Below, piece after piece: positions 1 to 8,123 of a stretch of DNA of 64,000 bases. How positions within the stretch are numbered: position 1 is the first letter of the stretch; every line of letters begins with the position of its first letter. The stretch lies in contig RAZE01000022.1 of assembly GCA_003611955.1 (NCBI GenBank), forward strand, positions 1-64,000, read 5' to 3'. Both the position numbers and the translations under genes were made by a program. Source of the stretch: a bacterium 1XD8-76 (GTDB lineage: Bacteria; Bacillota; Clostridia; Lachnospirales; Lachnospiraceae). The notes beneath the pieces are model-generated. The model ran no database searches and was not told the DNA's origin. It was given only the letters and a program-made list of their open reading frames with translations.

Positions 1-4
1 AATC

Positions 5-37
5 ATTCCGCTGTCTTTCGACAGCTTCGGAATTTTT
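5..37 (+). terminator. possible intrinsic terminator
   Basis: An inverted repeat pairs 5-10 with 28-33 and 11-15 with 20-24 around a TTTC-type loop, with a three-base bulge, and runs into five Ts on the plus strand. It could end a plus-strand gene left of the window. The T tract is short and no such gene is visible, so this is tentative. Confidence 0.35.
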
Positions 38-120
38 CAGGGCTGCATTACTGTTTATTTGTCAAGGTTCTCTGTGCTTCCGCAGCTCTTTTTCTCTTTC
101 CTCTGTGCGACAGCTTTGTT

Positions 121-149
121 ATCTTATCACGCACACAGGTCTCTGTCAA
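121..149 (-). promoter_or_regulatory. sigma-A promoter reading off the left edge
   Basis: On the minus strand a perfect TTGACA box (144-149) is followed after 17 bases by TAAGAT (121-126). Its transcript would run toward position 1, so it probably serves a gene outside the window, for example more stable RNA genes beyond the two tRNA-Ser genes. The -10 box matches consensus at four of six positions. Confidence 0.45.
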
Positions 150-186
150 GCACTTTTTTTACTAATTTCAGAATTTTCATTCTGAG

Positions 187-276
187 CGGAGAAGGAGGGA
201 TTTGAACCCTCGCGCCGCTATTAACGACCTGCACCCTTTCCAGGGGTGTCCCTTCGGCCAGCTTGGGTACTTCTCC
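187..276 (-). tRNA. tRNA-Ser (anticodon GGA)
   Basis: The reverse complement folds as a 90-nt class II tRNA. A GGAGAAG/CTTCTCC acceptor stem carries discriminator G, the anticodon loop is CTGGAAA with anticodon GGA, a long variable arm is present, and the T-arm contains GGTTCAAATCC. It should decode UCC and UCU. No CCA is encoded. It lies 58 bases downstream of the tRNA-Ser(UGA) gene and is likely co-transcribed with it. Confidence 0.96.
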
Positions 277-334
277 AAGTGTAGCAGAATTATTTTCTAC
301 TATATTAAATTGAATAGTTTGGAGTTATCTCCAG

Positions 335-420
335 CGGAGAGGATGGGATTCGAACCCATGCGCCCTTTCGGACAAACGGTTTTCAAGACCGCCTCGTTAT
401 GACCACTTCGATACCTCTCC
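335..420 (-). tRNA. tRNA-Ser (anticodon UGA)
   Basis: The reverse complement gives an 86-nt class II tRNA. The GGAGAGG/CCTCTCC acceptor stem, the CTTGAAA anticodon loop with anticodon TGA, a long variable arm and a GGTTCGAATCC T-arm are all visible. It should decode UCA and, by wobble, other UCN codons. CCA is not encoded. It is the first gene after a strong promoter at 453-481. Confidence 0.96.
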
Positions 421-452
421 AAAGTATTCCACTTCAAATCAGTGCAAGAAGT

Positions 453-481
453 ATTCTACCAAAAATGGAATACCTTGTCAA
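453..481 (-). promoter_or_regulatory. sigma-A promoter of the tRNA-Ser pair
   Basis: TTGACA (476-481) and TAGAAT (453-458) on the minus strand are separated by exactly 17 bases. The -10 box lies 33 bases before the tRNA-Ser(UGA) 5' end, so a short leader is expected. The near-consensus quality fits a stable RNA promoter. Confidence 0.75.
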
Positions 482-562
482 CACATTTTTTCAAAATTTT
501 CTCCTGACATGGATCCCTGCGTAAAATTCTTTTTTTGATACCGATACGCGACACCTGAGATG

Positions 563-1306
563 TCAGCCGGCGGCCAAAATCCTCTCCGCGACGATCCTGT
601 CCTCCGGTGTGGTCAGCTTGATATTTTCGTAGGATCCCTCCACCAGTTTTACCCTGTGATCCGTAAAATACTCCACCACCATGGCGTCGTCTGTGATGTG
701 GACCCCTTCCTGTTTCAGCTCCCGGAGATTCTTTTCAAGAGCAGCGTAGGCGCCGGTAATCAATTTTGTCTCAAAGACCTGGGGCGTGTGCATGTTCCAT
801 ATCCGGCTTCTGTCGGGCGTCTCCGTCACAAAGCCCTCCTCATCCGCTATCTTGACCGTGTCCTTGCTGGGCACGGCGCTGACACAGGCGCCGTACTTTT
901 TCACCGCCTCGTAGGTGTCCCTGAGAATCTTTTCCGTCAGAAACGGTCTCGCCCCGTCATGCACAAATACATAGCCATCCCTGTTGGGCACTCTCATGTC
1001 TTCCGACACGATGAGCCGCATGGCGCTCGCCACGGAAGCGTAGCGCTCCTCCCCGCCGGCGATCACGGTATCCACCTTGTGAAAATGATATTTTTCAACG
1101 ATCTCCTCGGTCACCCACACAATATCCTTCGCGCCGGTCACCAGAATACAATCGTCTATGATGTCGGACTCTTCCACTGCCTGCAGTGCGTAACAGATGA
1201 GCGGTTTTCCTCCAAGGGGCATAAACTGTTTCGCCGCAGCGCTCTTCATCCTGCTGCCGCTCCCGGCCGCCAGAACCACCGCGGTACACCTTTTCTTTTT
1301 ATCCAT
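563..1306 (-). CDS. ispD: 2-C-methyl-D-erythritol 4-phosphate cytidylyltransferase
   Basis: IspD couples CTP to methylerythritol phosphate in the cytosolic MEP route to isoprenoid precursors. The N-terminal nucleotide-binding loop VVLAAGSGSRMKS with the following K of AAKQF is typical, as are VHDGARPF near the middle and the C-terminal KLTTPEDRIVAE motif. The length of 247 residues is normal. I chose the ATG at 1306 because GGGGAG lies eight bases before it; a GTG at 1315 overlapping the tsaD stop is the alternative. It is the last gene of the tsaE-to-ispD operon and follows tsaD with almost no gap, suggesting translational coupling. Confidence 0.95.
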   Translation of the reverse strand: MDKKKRCTAVVLAAGSGSRMKSAAAKQFMPLGGKPLICYALQAVEESDIIDDCILVTGAKDIVWVTEEIVEKYHFHKVDTVIAGGEERYASVASAMRLIVSEDMRVPNRDGYVFVHDGARPFLTEKILRDTYEAVKKYGACVSAVPSKDTVKIADEEGFVTETPDRSRIWNMHTPQVFETKLITGAYAALEKNLRELKQEGVHITDDAMVVEYFTDHRVKLVEGSYENIKLTTPEDRIVAERILAAG

Positions 1307-1311
1307 ATCGG

Positions 1312-2352
1312 TCACTCCCCAAGCCTCAGATTCGGCACCGCATTCAGGTCATACCCATGGCGCACGCCCTTTTTGAACTCATAATAACCCGCTGTTCCGA
1401 TCATCGCCGCGTTGTCCGTGCAGAAAATCGGGGATGGGCTGTAAAACGCAGCCCCTTCCTTTCGGCACGCCTCCACAAAAGCTTCCCTCAGGGAAGAGTT
1501 GGACGCCACGCCGCCTGCGATGGCAAACTTCCGAAATCCGTACTCCCTGACCGCCGCCATGGAATGTTCCACCAGCACATCCACCACCGCCTTCTGAAAG
1601 GAAGCCGCCACATCCGCCTGATTTACTTCCTCCCCTTTCATCTGACAGCTGTTCAGATAGTTTAATACGGCGGACTTCAGGCCGCTGAAACTGAAATCGT
1701 AGGCCGATTCCACCACTTTTGCCCGCGGAAAATGAATGGCATCGGGATTTCCCTGTTTGGAAACTTTATCGATCTTCGGCCCGCCCGGATAACCGAGGCC
1801 GATGGCTCGCGCCACTTTATCGAAGGCCTCCCCCGCAGCATCGTCCCGCGTCCTGCCGATCACCTCATATTCTCCGTAATCTTTCACCATCACCAGGTGA
1901 GAGTGCCCTCCCGAAGCCACCAGACAGGCAAAGGGCGGTTCAAGCTCCTTATGTTCAATATAGTTGGCGTTTATATGTCCTTCGATATGATGCACGCCGA
2001 CCAGAGGGATCCCGCCGGCAAAACTGAGCGCCTTCGCAAAAGAGACGCCGATCAGCAGCGGACCCACAAGCCCGGGACCATAGGTGACGGCTATCGCCGT
2101 CATATGCTCCAGTTTTTTCCCCGCCTGATCGAGCGCCGCCTGCACCACCTGATTAATCTTTTCGATATGCTTTCTGGAGGCGATCTCCGGCACCACACCG
2201 CCGTAGATCGTATGCAGTTCTATCTGGGAATAGATCACATTGGAGAGAACCTCCCTGCCGTCTTTGACAACTGCTGCCGCCGTCTCATCGCAGGAACTTT
2301 CTATCGCCAGAATCCATGTTGCTTTTTCTTCCATCTTTGCCAACCCGCTCAT
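1312..2352 (-). CDS. tsaD: tRNA N6-adenosine threonylcarbamoyltransferase TsaD
   Basis: TsaD transfers threonylcarbamoyl to A37 of ANN-decoding tRNAs, working with TsaB and TsaE, both encoded in this operon. The N-terminal [16 protein letters not shown], the metal-binding HHIEGH and the SGGHSHL and [10 protein letters not shown] nucleotide-binding motifs of the ASKHA fold are all present. The ATG at 2352 overlaps the upstream stop in an ATGA arrangement, giving 346 residues. An in-frame extension to 2403 would run into the preceding gene and lacks homology-like sequence. A further start at 2334 (MEEKATW) is possible. Confidence 0.96.
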   Translation of the reverse strand: MSGLAKMEEKATWILAIESSCDETAAAVVKDGREVLSNVIYSQIELHTIYGGVVPEIASRKHIEKINQVVQAALDQAGKKLEHMTAIAVTYGPGLVGPLLIGVSFAKALSFAGGIPLVGVHHIEGHINANYIEHKELEPPFACLVASGGHSHLVMVKDYGEYEVIGRTRDDAAGEAFDKVARAIGLGYPGGPKIDKVSKQGNPDAIHFPRAKVVESAYDFSFSGLKSAVLNYLNSCQMKGEEVNQADVAASFQKAVVDVLVEHSMAAVREYGFRKFAIAGGVASNSSLREAFVEACRKEGAAFYSPSPIFCTDNAAMIGTAGYYEFKKGVRHGYDLNAVPNLRLGE

Positions 2353-2927
2353 CCCGCCTTTTCCGTTTCGTCCTCCGCCGGAGTCCATCCAAGGATCTTC
2401 CATTTTCCCGTATCATCCTTGCGCAGCACATAAATTTCCCGTATCGTCATCAGAGTTGTCTTCTGACGCACAGTATAAATGCATCTGATCTGCGCGCACT
2501 CTCTCCCCTGATACGTATAGTATTCCACCGCAGTGCTCGAGGAGAGCGCCACATGGGATAACACGGTCTCCGCCGCCTCAAAAGCCGCGATCTCCGCCTT
2601 CAGATTTTCCACATACGCTTCCCTGCTCTGATAACTCACAAGTTCCGCATCATACAGTTCAAGCGCCTTGTCAGCCAGTTCCTGCAGTTCCGTCTCCGTC
2701 GGCTTCTCACTGTAATAGCAGTTCATAATTTCGTTATAGTATTTTATCACTTCCCGGACTGTCGGCGGATAATCCTTTTCCAGGTTTCTGAGCAGTACAT
2801 CCTGTACCGCCGTCGTCTCCACTTCCGGCCCCGACCGCTCCACCTTATTGACCAGATAATAGTATAACGCAAATACCGTGATCACCATAACTGCCAGCAC
2901 CGCAGCTGATTTTGGACCTTTTCTCAT
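2349..2927 (-). CDS. membrane-anchored hypothetical protein
   Basis: The 192-residue product has a basic N-terminus, one hydrophobic helix at about residues 8-26 ([18 protein letters not shown]) and a mixed alpha/beta extracytoplasmic domain ending in charged residues. It resembles small conserved proteins found in this position in Lachnospiraceae; DUF6715 is my tentative family recollection. GGGAGG six bases before the ATG supports the start. It sits between rnz and tsaD and overlaps tsaD by four bases, so it is probably expressed with the tRNA genes. No function can be inferred. Confidence 0.75.
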   Translation of the reverse strand: MRKGPKSAAVLAVMVITVFALYYYLVNKVERSGPEVETTAVQDVLLRNLEKDYPPTVREVIKYYNEIMNCYYSEKPTETELQELADKALELYDAELVSYQSREAYVENLKAEIAAFEAAETVLSHVALSSSTAVEYYTYQGRECAQIRCIYTVRQKTTLMTIREIYVLRKDDTGKWKILGWTPAEDETEKAG

Positions 2928-2944
2928 GATCCACCTCCCTATGA

Positions 2945-3862
2945 CTACAACTCGCCGTCTTCAAACTGAAGTTCTATACTCTTTCCATCCTTCCCTGCGT
3001 AAGATCTGGGGAAGATTTTTCTCACATCATCCATAAAAGGTTCCGGTCTCGTCAGGGAGGGACTGTAGTGGGTGAGCCACATTTGGCCCACATCCGCTTT
3101 TTTTGCCAGTTTCGCCGCCTCCTGAAAGGTCATATGTTTGTGATCCTTCGCCTTTTCCAGTTTATCCGCCTCGCCGTACATCCCCTCACAGATAAACAGA
3201 TCGGAACCCGCCGCATGTTCCACAATACTTTCCGTCGGTCTGGTATCCGTACAATAGGTCAGTTTCAGCCCTTTTCTCGCGGGACCGAGCACCATCTCCG
3301 GCGTCAAAACACCTTTTTCCGTCTCGATCCGCTCCCCCTTTTGCAGCCGACTCCAATACCTCATCTCGATACCCATCTCTCTCGCCTTCTCCACCTGGAA
3401 ACGCCCGGCCCTGCCGAGCGAGATGCTGTATCCATAGCATACCACATTATGATTCACCCGGAAAGCCTGCACCTGCAGTTCCTCAAAGGCAAAGCTCTCC
3501 TCCGCCTCCGACAGCTCCCTGCAGCGAATTTCAAAGGGCAATTCCGGTGCGATGGTCCGCAGGGCATTAACCACTCTGGTCAATCCCTTTGGCCCCACCA
3601 ATACCAACGGTTCCCTCCGCTCCGCGTTCCCCATCGTCAACAACATGCCGGGCAGTCCGCTGATATGGTCCGCGTGGTAGTGCGTAAAACAGATCATATC
3701 GATCGGGTTGGGACTCCACCCCTTTTCTTTCAGGGCGATCTGGGTTCCCTCTCCACAGTCTATCAGAATGCTGTGGCCGTTATATCTCACCATCAACGAG
3801 GTGAGCCATCTGTAAGGCAGGGGCATCATGCCGCCTGTTCCGAGCAAACAAACATCCAACAT
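2945..3862 (-). CDS. rnz: ribonuclease Z
   Basis: RNase Z trims the 3' ends of tRNA precursors that lack encoded CCA, which fits the two CCA-less tRNA-Ser genes nearby. The metallo-beta-lactamase zinc motif FTHYHADHISGLPG is present, with LLGTGG near the N-terminus, the CDTRPT motif and a C-terminal LTHYSPS histidine motif. The start at 3862 (MLDVCLLG) has AAGGA about nine bases upstream and lies five bases after the rimI stop; an ATG at 3886 would overlap rimI. Length is 305 residues, the short RNase Z form. Confidence 0.93.
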   Translation of the reverse strand: MLDVCLLGTGGMMPLPYRWLTSLMVRYNGHSILIDCGEGTQIALKEKGWSPNPIDMICFTHYHADHISGLPGMLLTMGNAERREPLVLVGPKGLTRVVNALRTIAPELPFEIRCRELSEAEESFAFEELQVQAFRVNHNVVCYGYSISLGRAGRFQVEKAREMGIEMRYWSRLQKGERIETEKGVLTPEMVLGPARKGLKLTYCTDTRPTESIVEHAAGSDLFICEGMYGEADKLEKAKDHKHMTFQEAAKLAKKADVGQMWLTHYSPSLTRPEPFMDDVRKIFPRSYAGKDGKSIELQFEDGEL

Positions 3863-3867
3863 TCTTT

Positions 3868-4326
3868 TTAATCCTTCCGTTTCCACAAGATAAGCGCGTC
3901 TTCTCTCGGTCTGATGTAAAAATTTTTGCGACGCCCTTCCAAAATAAATCCCAACTTCTCATAGAGATGAATTGCCGCTTCATTGGAGGCCCGCACTTCC
4001 AGCGTAAACGCGGTGATACCCCGCTCCTCTCCCTGTCTCAGCAATTCCCTCAACAGGGTCTCCCCGATCTTTTGTCCGCGGAGAGATTCCATGACCGCCA
4101 CGTTGCTGATATCTCCTTCCCCCAGAAGGTCAAAGAGTCCGCACATCCCTGCCAGCTCCCCATTTTCTCTCTCAGCCACCAGATACAGCGCGTTCTCATC
4201 AGCCATTGTATCCAGATATGCCCTCTCCGACCAGGGCTGCGAAAAACTCTCCCTCTCTATCTTTGCCACCGCCGGCACATCCTCCGCCGTCATCCTGCGG
4301 ATCCTAATCTGCTCTTTTTGCGGCAT
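3868..4326 (-). CDS. rimI: ribosomal protein S18 alanine N-acetyltransferase
   Basis: This is a 152-residue GNAT acetyltransferase of the RimI type, which uses acetyl-CoA to acetylate the N-terminal alanine of ribosomal protein S18. The acetyl-CoA loop SLRGQKIGETLL and the C-terminal NEAAIHLYEKLGFILEGRRKNFY block are typical. It overlaps the end of tsaB by 23 bases and has GAGG six bases before its ATG inside tsaB. The tsaE-tsaB-rimI-tsaD linkage is common in Firmicutes and supports the assignment over a generic GNAT. Confidence 0.92.
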   Translation of the reverse strand: MPQKEQIRIRRMTAEDVPAVAKIERESFSQPWSERAYLDTMADENALYLVAERENGELAGMCGLFDLLGEGDISNVAVMESLRGQKIGETLLRELLRQGEERGITAFTLEVRASNEAAIHLYEKLGFILEGRRKNFYIRPREDALILWKRKD

Positions 4327-5044
4327 TCGCTTCCTCTTTCTCTTTTCTCTCCCGCTCCGCCTGGGAGAGGCGCAGATACCCCGGCGCGTACTCCGCTGCC
4401 GACTGCATCTTCCCCTGTTCGTAATACTTCGCCGCCAGCGCCGCCACGGCTGCCGCCCGCTGCCTGTTCATATGAGCCGGCGCAAAGCTGTAGGGTATCT
4501 TTACCCGCCCTGCTATCTGCTCCCGAAACACCGGGACACCGTCCCCGAGAAATATGACGCCTCTGTCAAGCTTATTGCAGCAATCCAGTATCTCCTCAAT
4601 CGGTACGGCGCATTGCTCTTTTATGACATTTATGTCATATCCTTTCACACCGTTTCGCACGAACTCATACAGCCCTGTATAGACCTGATTTCTTCTGGCG
4701 TCCATCAGCGGACAGACTATCTGATCCGTCCCGTAAAGATTGTAAGAGAGCCCTTCCAGGGTCGGCACCGGGATAATCGGTCTGTCTAACGCGAAACCAA
4801 ATCCCTTCGCTGTGGCGGAGCCGATGCGCAGTCCGGTGAAGGAACCGGGACCGGAAGTCACCGCGATCGCATCTATCTCTTCCATATCAAATTCCGTTTT
4901 TTCCCGGACTGCCTCCAGCATTGGAAGCAACGTCTGAGAGTGAGTCTTTTTCGCGTGGATCAAAAATTCCGCCAGCGTCAGATCGTCCTCCCACAGCGCC
5001 ACCGAAGCGGTCAGCCCTGAACTGTCAATCGCCAGTATCTTCAT
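4304..5044 (-). CDS. tsaB: threonylcarbamoyladenosine biosynthesis protein TsaB
   Basis: TsaB is the non-catalytic ASKHA paralogue that dimerises with TsaD and is needed for t6A37 formation. The N-terminal ILAIDSSGLTASVAL, the HSQTLLPML segment and the SGPGSFTGLRIG motif identify it. The first 20 bases overlap the end of tsaE, with an AGG-rich segment upstream of the ATG. The C-terminus is unusually rich in E, K and A (about the last 20 residues), an extension that looks dispensable. Confidence 0.94.
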   Translation of the reverse strand: MKILAIDSSGLTASVALWEDDLTLAEFLIHAKKTHSQTLLPMLEAVREKTEFDMEEIDAIAVTSGPGSFTGLRIGSATAKGFGFALDRPIIPVPTLEGLSYNLYGTDQIVCPLMDARRNQVYTGLYEFVRNGVKGYDINVIKEQCAVPIEEILDCCNKLDRGVIFLGDGVPVFREQIAGRVKIPYSFAPAHMNRQRAAAVAALAAKYYEQGKMQSAAEYAPGYLRLSQAERERKEKEEANAAKRAD

Positions 5045-5489
5045 CCTTATTTACCTGTCTGATCACAATCTTCCTGTAATCAAATCCCTTTTCCAAATCT
5101 TTCTCTATGGTGATCCCGACATATTTTTCCGGCAGGAGTTCTCCAATTCGATCCGCCCACTCGACGATGCACAGGCCTTCGCCATAAAAATAATCCTCAT
5201 AGCCGATCTCATCCATCTCCTCCGCATCGCCGATGCGGTAGACGTCCAGATGGTACAGGGGCATTCTGCCGCTCTCGTATACCTGCACGATCGTAAAGGT
5301 GGGGCTGTTCACCGGCTCTCCGATGTCAAGTCCCCGCGCTATTCCCTGCGTCAAAACGGTTTTTCCAACGCCCAGATCGCCTGTCAGCGTGCAGAGCTGT
5401 CCCCGTTTTGCTCCCCGCCCGATCTTTTCCCCTATTGCAAAGGTATCCTCCGGCTTATAGCTTTCATATATCATTTCTCTGATTTCCAT
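5025..5489 (-). CDS. tsaE: tRNA threonylcarbamoyladenosine ATPase TsaE
   Basis: TsaE is the P-loop ATPase that resets the TsaB-TsaD complex during t6A synthesis. The Walker A sequence GDLGVGKTVLTQG, the NSPTFTIVQ motif and LYHLDVYR are diagnostic, and the length of 154 residues is normal. AGGAG lies about 12 bases before the ATG, a somewhat long spacing. It begins 19 bases after the YcxB-like gene and overlaps tsaB, so all genes from 5988 to 563 look like one operon. Confidence 0.95.
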   Translation of the reverse strand: MEIREMIYESYKPEDTFAIGEKIGRGAKRGQLCTLTGDLGVGKTVLTQGIARGLDIGEPVNSPTFTIVQVYESGRMPLYHLDVYRIGDAEEMDEIGYEDYFYGEGLCIVEWADRIGELLPEKYVGITIEKDLEKGFDYRKIVIRQVNKDEDTGD

Positions 5490-5508
5490 TCCCGTATTCC
5501 GCTCCTGC

Positions 5509-5988
5509 TCATGCCGCCCTGATCTTCACCTTGTCGGGCGATACATATCTGGATATCAGCTGCACCAGCTCTCCGCTTCGCTCTCCCAGTTCCCGCTTCG
5601 GAAACAGGAACGCGTTTACTTTGGATGTGTACAGCAGAACGGTCTTTCCCGTGGAGGATGCCTTGATAACGCTCTCCCAGGGAACAAGCTGTCTCTCCTC
5701 CCCCGCAGTGATTTCCAGCCCCTCCTCCGACAATCTGTAATGCAGAGGCTTTTGAAACACGGGCGCTGCCGCCTGGCTCGCCGCTTTGATGTGGAGCGTC
5801 CAGGGGAAATATAAGATCACAAAAGCACCGATGATCAGATACAGCGGCGTCCCCGTATTAAAAAATCCCACAAGAAAAAGACAGCCCACGATCGTCCCGA
5901 ACAGTCCCGAGGGCGAGGTGTACGCGTGGTGGAGCTGATAATCGTATAGATCCTTTTTTGTGATCCGTATATCCAATTCCATTTCCAT
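5509..5988 (-). CDS. YcxB-like membrane protein
   Basis: The 159-residue protein starts with a short acidic segment (MEMELDIRITKKDLYDY), then two hydrophobic helices at about residues 27-65, then a soluble domain with HYRLSEEGLEI and VPWESVIKASST. This matches the YcxB-like pattern of two TM segments plus a PH-like domain, of unknown role. GGAG eight bases before the ATG at 5988 decides the start; an upstream ATG at 6057 lacks a site. It is the first gene after the promoter at 6089-6117 and appears to lead the t6A operon. Confidence 0.7.
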   Translation of the reverse strand: MEMELDIRITKKDLYDYQLHHAYTSPSGLFGTIVGCLFLVGFFNTGTPLYLIIGAFVILYFPWTLHIKAASQAAAPVFQKPLHYRLSEEGLEITAGEERQLVPWESVIKASSTGKTVLLYTSKVNAFLFPKRELGERSGELVQLISRYVSPDKVKIRAA

Positions 5989-6044
5989 CTCAGAATCTCC
6001 ATTTCTGCGCTTTCGCGCCGCCTTTCTGCTTTCTCCATGACAGA

Positions 6045-6070
6045 AAAGCGCCCACATTGCAGGCGCCTTT
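6045..6070 (-). terminator. leader hairpin or weak terminator
   Basis: AAAG-CGCC (6045-6052) pairs with GGCG-CTTT (6062-6070) with one bulged base and is followed by TTTT on the minus strand. It lies after ribU but also just downstream of the promoter at 6089-6117, so it could end ribU transcripts or attenuate the t6A operon. The U tract is short, which keeps confidence low. Confidence 0.35.
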
Positions 6071-6088
6071 CGCTATTGCTTCTAACAT

Positions 6089-6117
6089 ATTATAATGGAT
6101 TTGTCAGGCTGTGTAAA
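6089..6117 (-). promoter_or_regulatory. sigma-A promoter of the YcxB-tsaE-ispD operon
   Basis: TTTACA (6112-6117) and a perfect TATAAT (6089-6094) are separated by 17 bases on the minus strand. The -35 box lies inside the last codons of ribU, so the two transcription units overlap slightly. The leader to the ATG at 5988 is about 95 nt and contains the hairpin at 6045-6070. Confidence 0.7.
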
Positions 6118-6874
6118 GCCCATTCCTCTCTTTCTTTTCTATCTTCGCGGGAGTGGAATCTTTCAAAACAGGACTGAGTTTTTTATAGATCAGCAGCGTC
6201 ACAACCGAAATGCTCACCCCTTTGAGCAGATTAAGCGGTGCAACCGCCAGAATGACAAAGTTTGTCACGTTGGTGATCGCCGGATTGATCGCCGTTCCCA
6301 TCCCGATGATCGCGTCGAGCGGCATCCCGTACAGCTGAGCAAATTTCGGCAGCAAATACACCGCGTTGAACGCCGTTCCCACCACTGTCATCACAAGCGT
6401 TCCGGAAACGCAGCCGATCACCGCATTCTTTCTCGTCTTCTTCAACAGATAGATAATCGAAGCCGGCAGCAAGAAACTGCAGCCGATGGCAAAGTTTGCG
6501 AGATCCCCCACAAAAGCGGTAGTCGTCCCTTTCATAAGCAGTTTCAGCACAATCTTACACAGCTCTATCATGATCCCCGCAACAGGACCGTAGGCAAATG
6601 TTCCGATTAACGCCGGCAGCTCCGAAAAGTCTATCTTGTAGAAAGGCGGCGCAAAGGGAACAGGAAACTCAAACAGCATTAAAACTGCCGCGATGGCCGA
6701 AAACACACCGATCACCGCTATCTTTCTTGTGGACAGTACCCGCTCCGTGTCGCCCGACACTTTCTTCGCCCACTTTTCCGCGGCGTACGCCACCAAAAAC
6801 AGCGCGCAGATCAGCGCCAAAAACTCCAATAAAAACACCACATTCTCCTGAATACTCTGTAACAGTTCGCTCAT
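6104..6874 (-). CDS. ribU: riboflavin ECF transporter S component RibU
   Basis: This 256-residue hydrophobic protein has about six membrane segments and the S-component signature region RKIAVIGVFSAIAAVLM, followed by FYKIDFSELPALIGTFAYGP and KGTTTAFVGDLANF. S components capture a vitamin and pair with a shared EcfT-EcfA energising module, which is not in this window. The FMN riboswitch upstream supports riboflavin as substrate. An extra N-terminal helix of about 35 residues precedes the core, as in many clostridial RibU proteins, and the C-terminus is charged. Confidence 0.93.
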   Translation of the reverse strand: MSELLQSIQENVVFLLEFLALICALFLVAYAAEKWAKKVSGDTERVLSTRKIAVIGVFSAIAAVLMLFEFPVPFAPPFYKIDFSELPALIGTFAYGPVAGIMIELCKIVLKLLMKGTTTAFVGDLANFAIGCSFLLPASIIYLLKKTRKNAVIGCVSGTLVMTVVGTAFNAVYLLPKFAQLYGMPLDAIIGMGTAINPAITNVTNFVILAVAPLNLLKGVSISVVTLLIYKKLSPVLKDSTPAKIEKKERNGLYTA

Positions 6875-7013
6875 TTTTTCCTCCTATCCCAGTTCCGCGT
6901 ATATCCTGTCAGCACACCTTGATTTAAGAGAATTTCCCGCTGCTTCCGCATCGGTAAATCCTCTTGTGCGCTTCCCGGACATACGCTGTTTTTCCCAGTT
7001 CTACTCAGGCATT

Positions 7014-7044
7014 AAGAAAGCCCCGCACAGAATCCATGCGGGGC
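7014..7044 (-). terminator. intrinsic terminator of the FMN riboswitch
   Basis: GCCCCGCA and TGCGGGGC (7020-7027 with 7037-7044) form an eight-pair GC-rich stem with a nine-base loop, followed on the minus strand by TTTCTT. It lies between the FMN aptamer and ribU, so it is most likely the expression platform: FMN binding would favour this terminator and shut off riboflavin import. Confidence 0.85.
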
Positions 7045-7110
7045 AACGCTGCAAAATTATCATCCGACACCGCGCTCTCCGCGCGATACCAGACCTCTCT
7101 CTTTTACAGT

Positions 7111-7254
7111 TTCTTCTTTCATCCAGACTTTACTGTCGGTTTTGGATTCTCACCAAATCAGCCATTTGCATGGGTCGTAGACTCACCGCCGTTCCGCAGT
7201 CTCTTTGCGGAAAGCGTATCACTACCGGTAGGGAATTGCACCCAACCCCGAAGA
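7111..7254 (-). promoter_or_regulatory. FMN riboswitch (RFN element)
   Basis: The minus strand carries the conserved blocks of the RFN aptamer in order: TCTTCGGGGTTGGGTG, AATTCCCTACCGG, a variable arm, GGCGGTGAGTCTACGACC, GATTTGGTGAGAATCC, CCGACAGTAAAGTCTGGATG and a closing GAAAGAAGA that pairs with the start. It should bind FMN and control ribU through the terminator at 7014-7044. The variable arm between 7178 and 7222 forms its own stem. Confidence 0.96.
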
Positions 7255-7279
7255 ACTTTTTTATATGGTTTACGTTGAT

Positions 7280-7308
7280 AGAATACCACTATGCGGGAGA
7301 AAAAGCAA
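7280..7308 (-). promoter_or_regulatory. sigma-A promoter of ribU
   Basis: TTGCTT (7303-7308) and TATTCT (7280-7285) with a 17-base spacer lie about 25 bases before the aptamer, so transcription would start close to its 5' end. Each box has one or two mismatches to consensus. TATAAA closer to the aptamer lacks a good -35 box. Confidence 0.5.
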
Positions 7309-7331
7309 GCCCTTCTTCCGTTTTCTGCGGC

Positions 7332-7370
7332 AAAAAAGAACTGCCGCATGATATGCGACAGCTCTTTTTT
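7332..7370 (-). terminator. intrinsic terminator of the SASP gene
   Basis: A long A-rich/GC stem pairs 7332-7348 with 7354-7370 around a five-base loop, with two mismatches and T runs on both ends. On the minus strand it lies 25 bases after the SASP stop and ends in TTTTTT. The symmetric A/T ends mean it could also act on the plus strand. Confidence 0.85.
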
Positions 7371-7395
7371 CATTTTTCCGATCATCCGGAAACAC

Positions 7396-7596
7396 TTATT
7401 TGATGTTCTGTTCGTAGTTCTTTACCATTCTCTTAACCATTTCGCCGCCGATGGAACCAGCTTCACGAGAAGTCAAGTCGCCGTTATATCCCTCTTTCAG
7501 GTTGATACCCATCTCAGATGCAACTTCCGTTTTGAATCGGTCCATAGCAGCCTTTGCTTCAGGTACTGCCATAGAAGAATTTTTGCTATTAGCCAT
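7396..7596 (-). CDS. alpha/beta-type small acid-soluble spore protein
   Basis: SASPs coat spore DNA in an A-like form and protect it from UV and heat; they are degraded by the GPR protease on germination. The 66-residue protein has the GPR cleavage block KTEVASEMGI, the central GYNGDLTSREAGSIGG and the C-terminal MVKRMVKNYEQ, all family hallmarks. GGAGG lies close upstream. It looks monocistronic, with its own terminator. I could not find a convincing sigma-G promoter. Its presence implies a spore-former. Confidence 0.95.
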   Translation of the reverse strand: MANSKNSSMAVPEAKAAMDRFKTEVASEMGINLKEGYNGDLTSREAGSIGGEMVKRMVKNYEQNIK

Positions 7597-7709
7597 TTTT
7601 TCATACCTCCATATTTTTCTTGCTATTCAAAGTTTCAGATAAGCCTTTGTGACTTATCCTGTAGTTATTATTGACAGCCTTCTTTTAAATATGTTGGTAA
7701 TGAATGGTA

Positions 7710-8120
7710 TTATTTATTCTCCGATTTTTCACACAAATATTCTATCACATTTTTTCTTGTGATAATTCCGATAAAGCATTTCTGTCCGTCGATCACCGGC
7801 ACAAAATTCTGCTGCACGACCTTGGAAATGAGATCCTCCATTTTCGCACCCACACTCACCGGCTGGTTATCGCGATGCCGTTTTATCTCCTTGATGCGGA
7901 TATCTTCCGCATTATGTAAATTCAGATTATGGCGGTTTTTGATATCCCAGAGCAGATCTCCTTCCGTGATGGTGCCCCTGTAGGCGCCCGTCACTCTGGA
8001 TATCATCGGAATCGACGCGTATCTGTGCGTCTCCATCACATCTAACACCTGCCGCAGCGAATCGTCATCATATACATAAATGCATTCGCCCTTCGGTTTC
8101 AAAAAAAACAAAATATTCAT
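7710..8120 (-). CDS. CBS-domain pair protein
   Basis: The 136-residue protein consists of two CBS domains (about residues 10-60 and 75-130), with YASIPMISRVTGAYRGTITEGDLLW in the first and FVPVIDGQKCFIGIITRKNVIEYL in the second. Such stand-alone pairs bind adenine nucleotides or cyclic dinucleotides and sense energy or second messengers. It follows the DJ-1 gene after three bases with AGAGGTGAG before the ATG, so the two are co-transcribed. The ligand and target are unknown. Confidence 0.85.
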   Translation of the reverse strand: MNILFFLKPKGECIYVYDDDSLRQVLDVMETHRYASIPMISRVTGAYRGTITEGDLLWDIKNRHNLNLHNAEDIRIKEIKRHRDNQPVSVGAKMEDLISKVVQQNFVPVIDGQKCFIGIITRKNVIEYLCEKSENK

Positions 8121-8123
8121 TTC

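Noticed and set aside
7597-7709. Sigma-G promoter for the SASP gene
   Set aside because: A GAATA-like box and CATATTT are present but spacing and the -10 sequence do not fit, so I did not annotate it.
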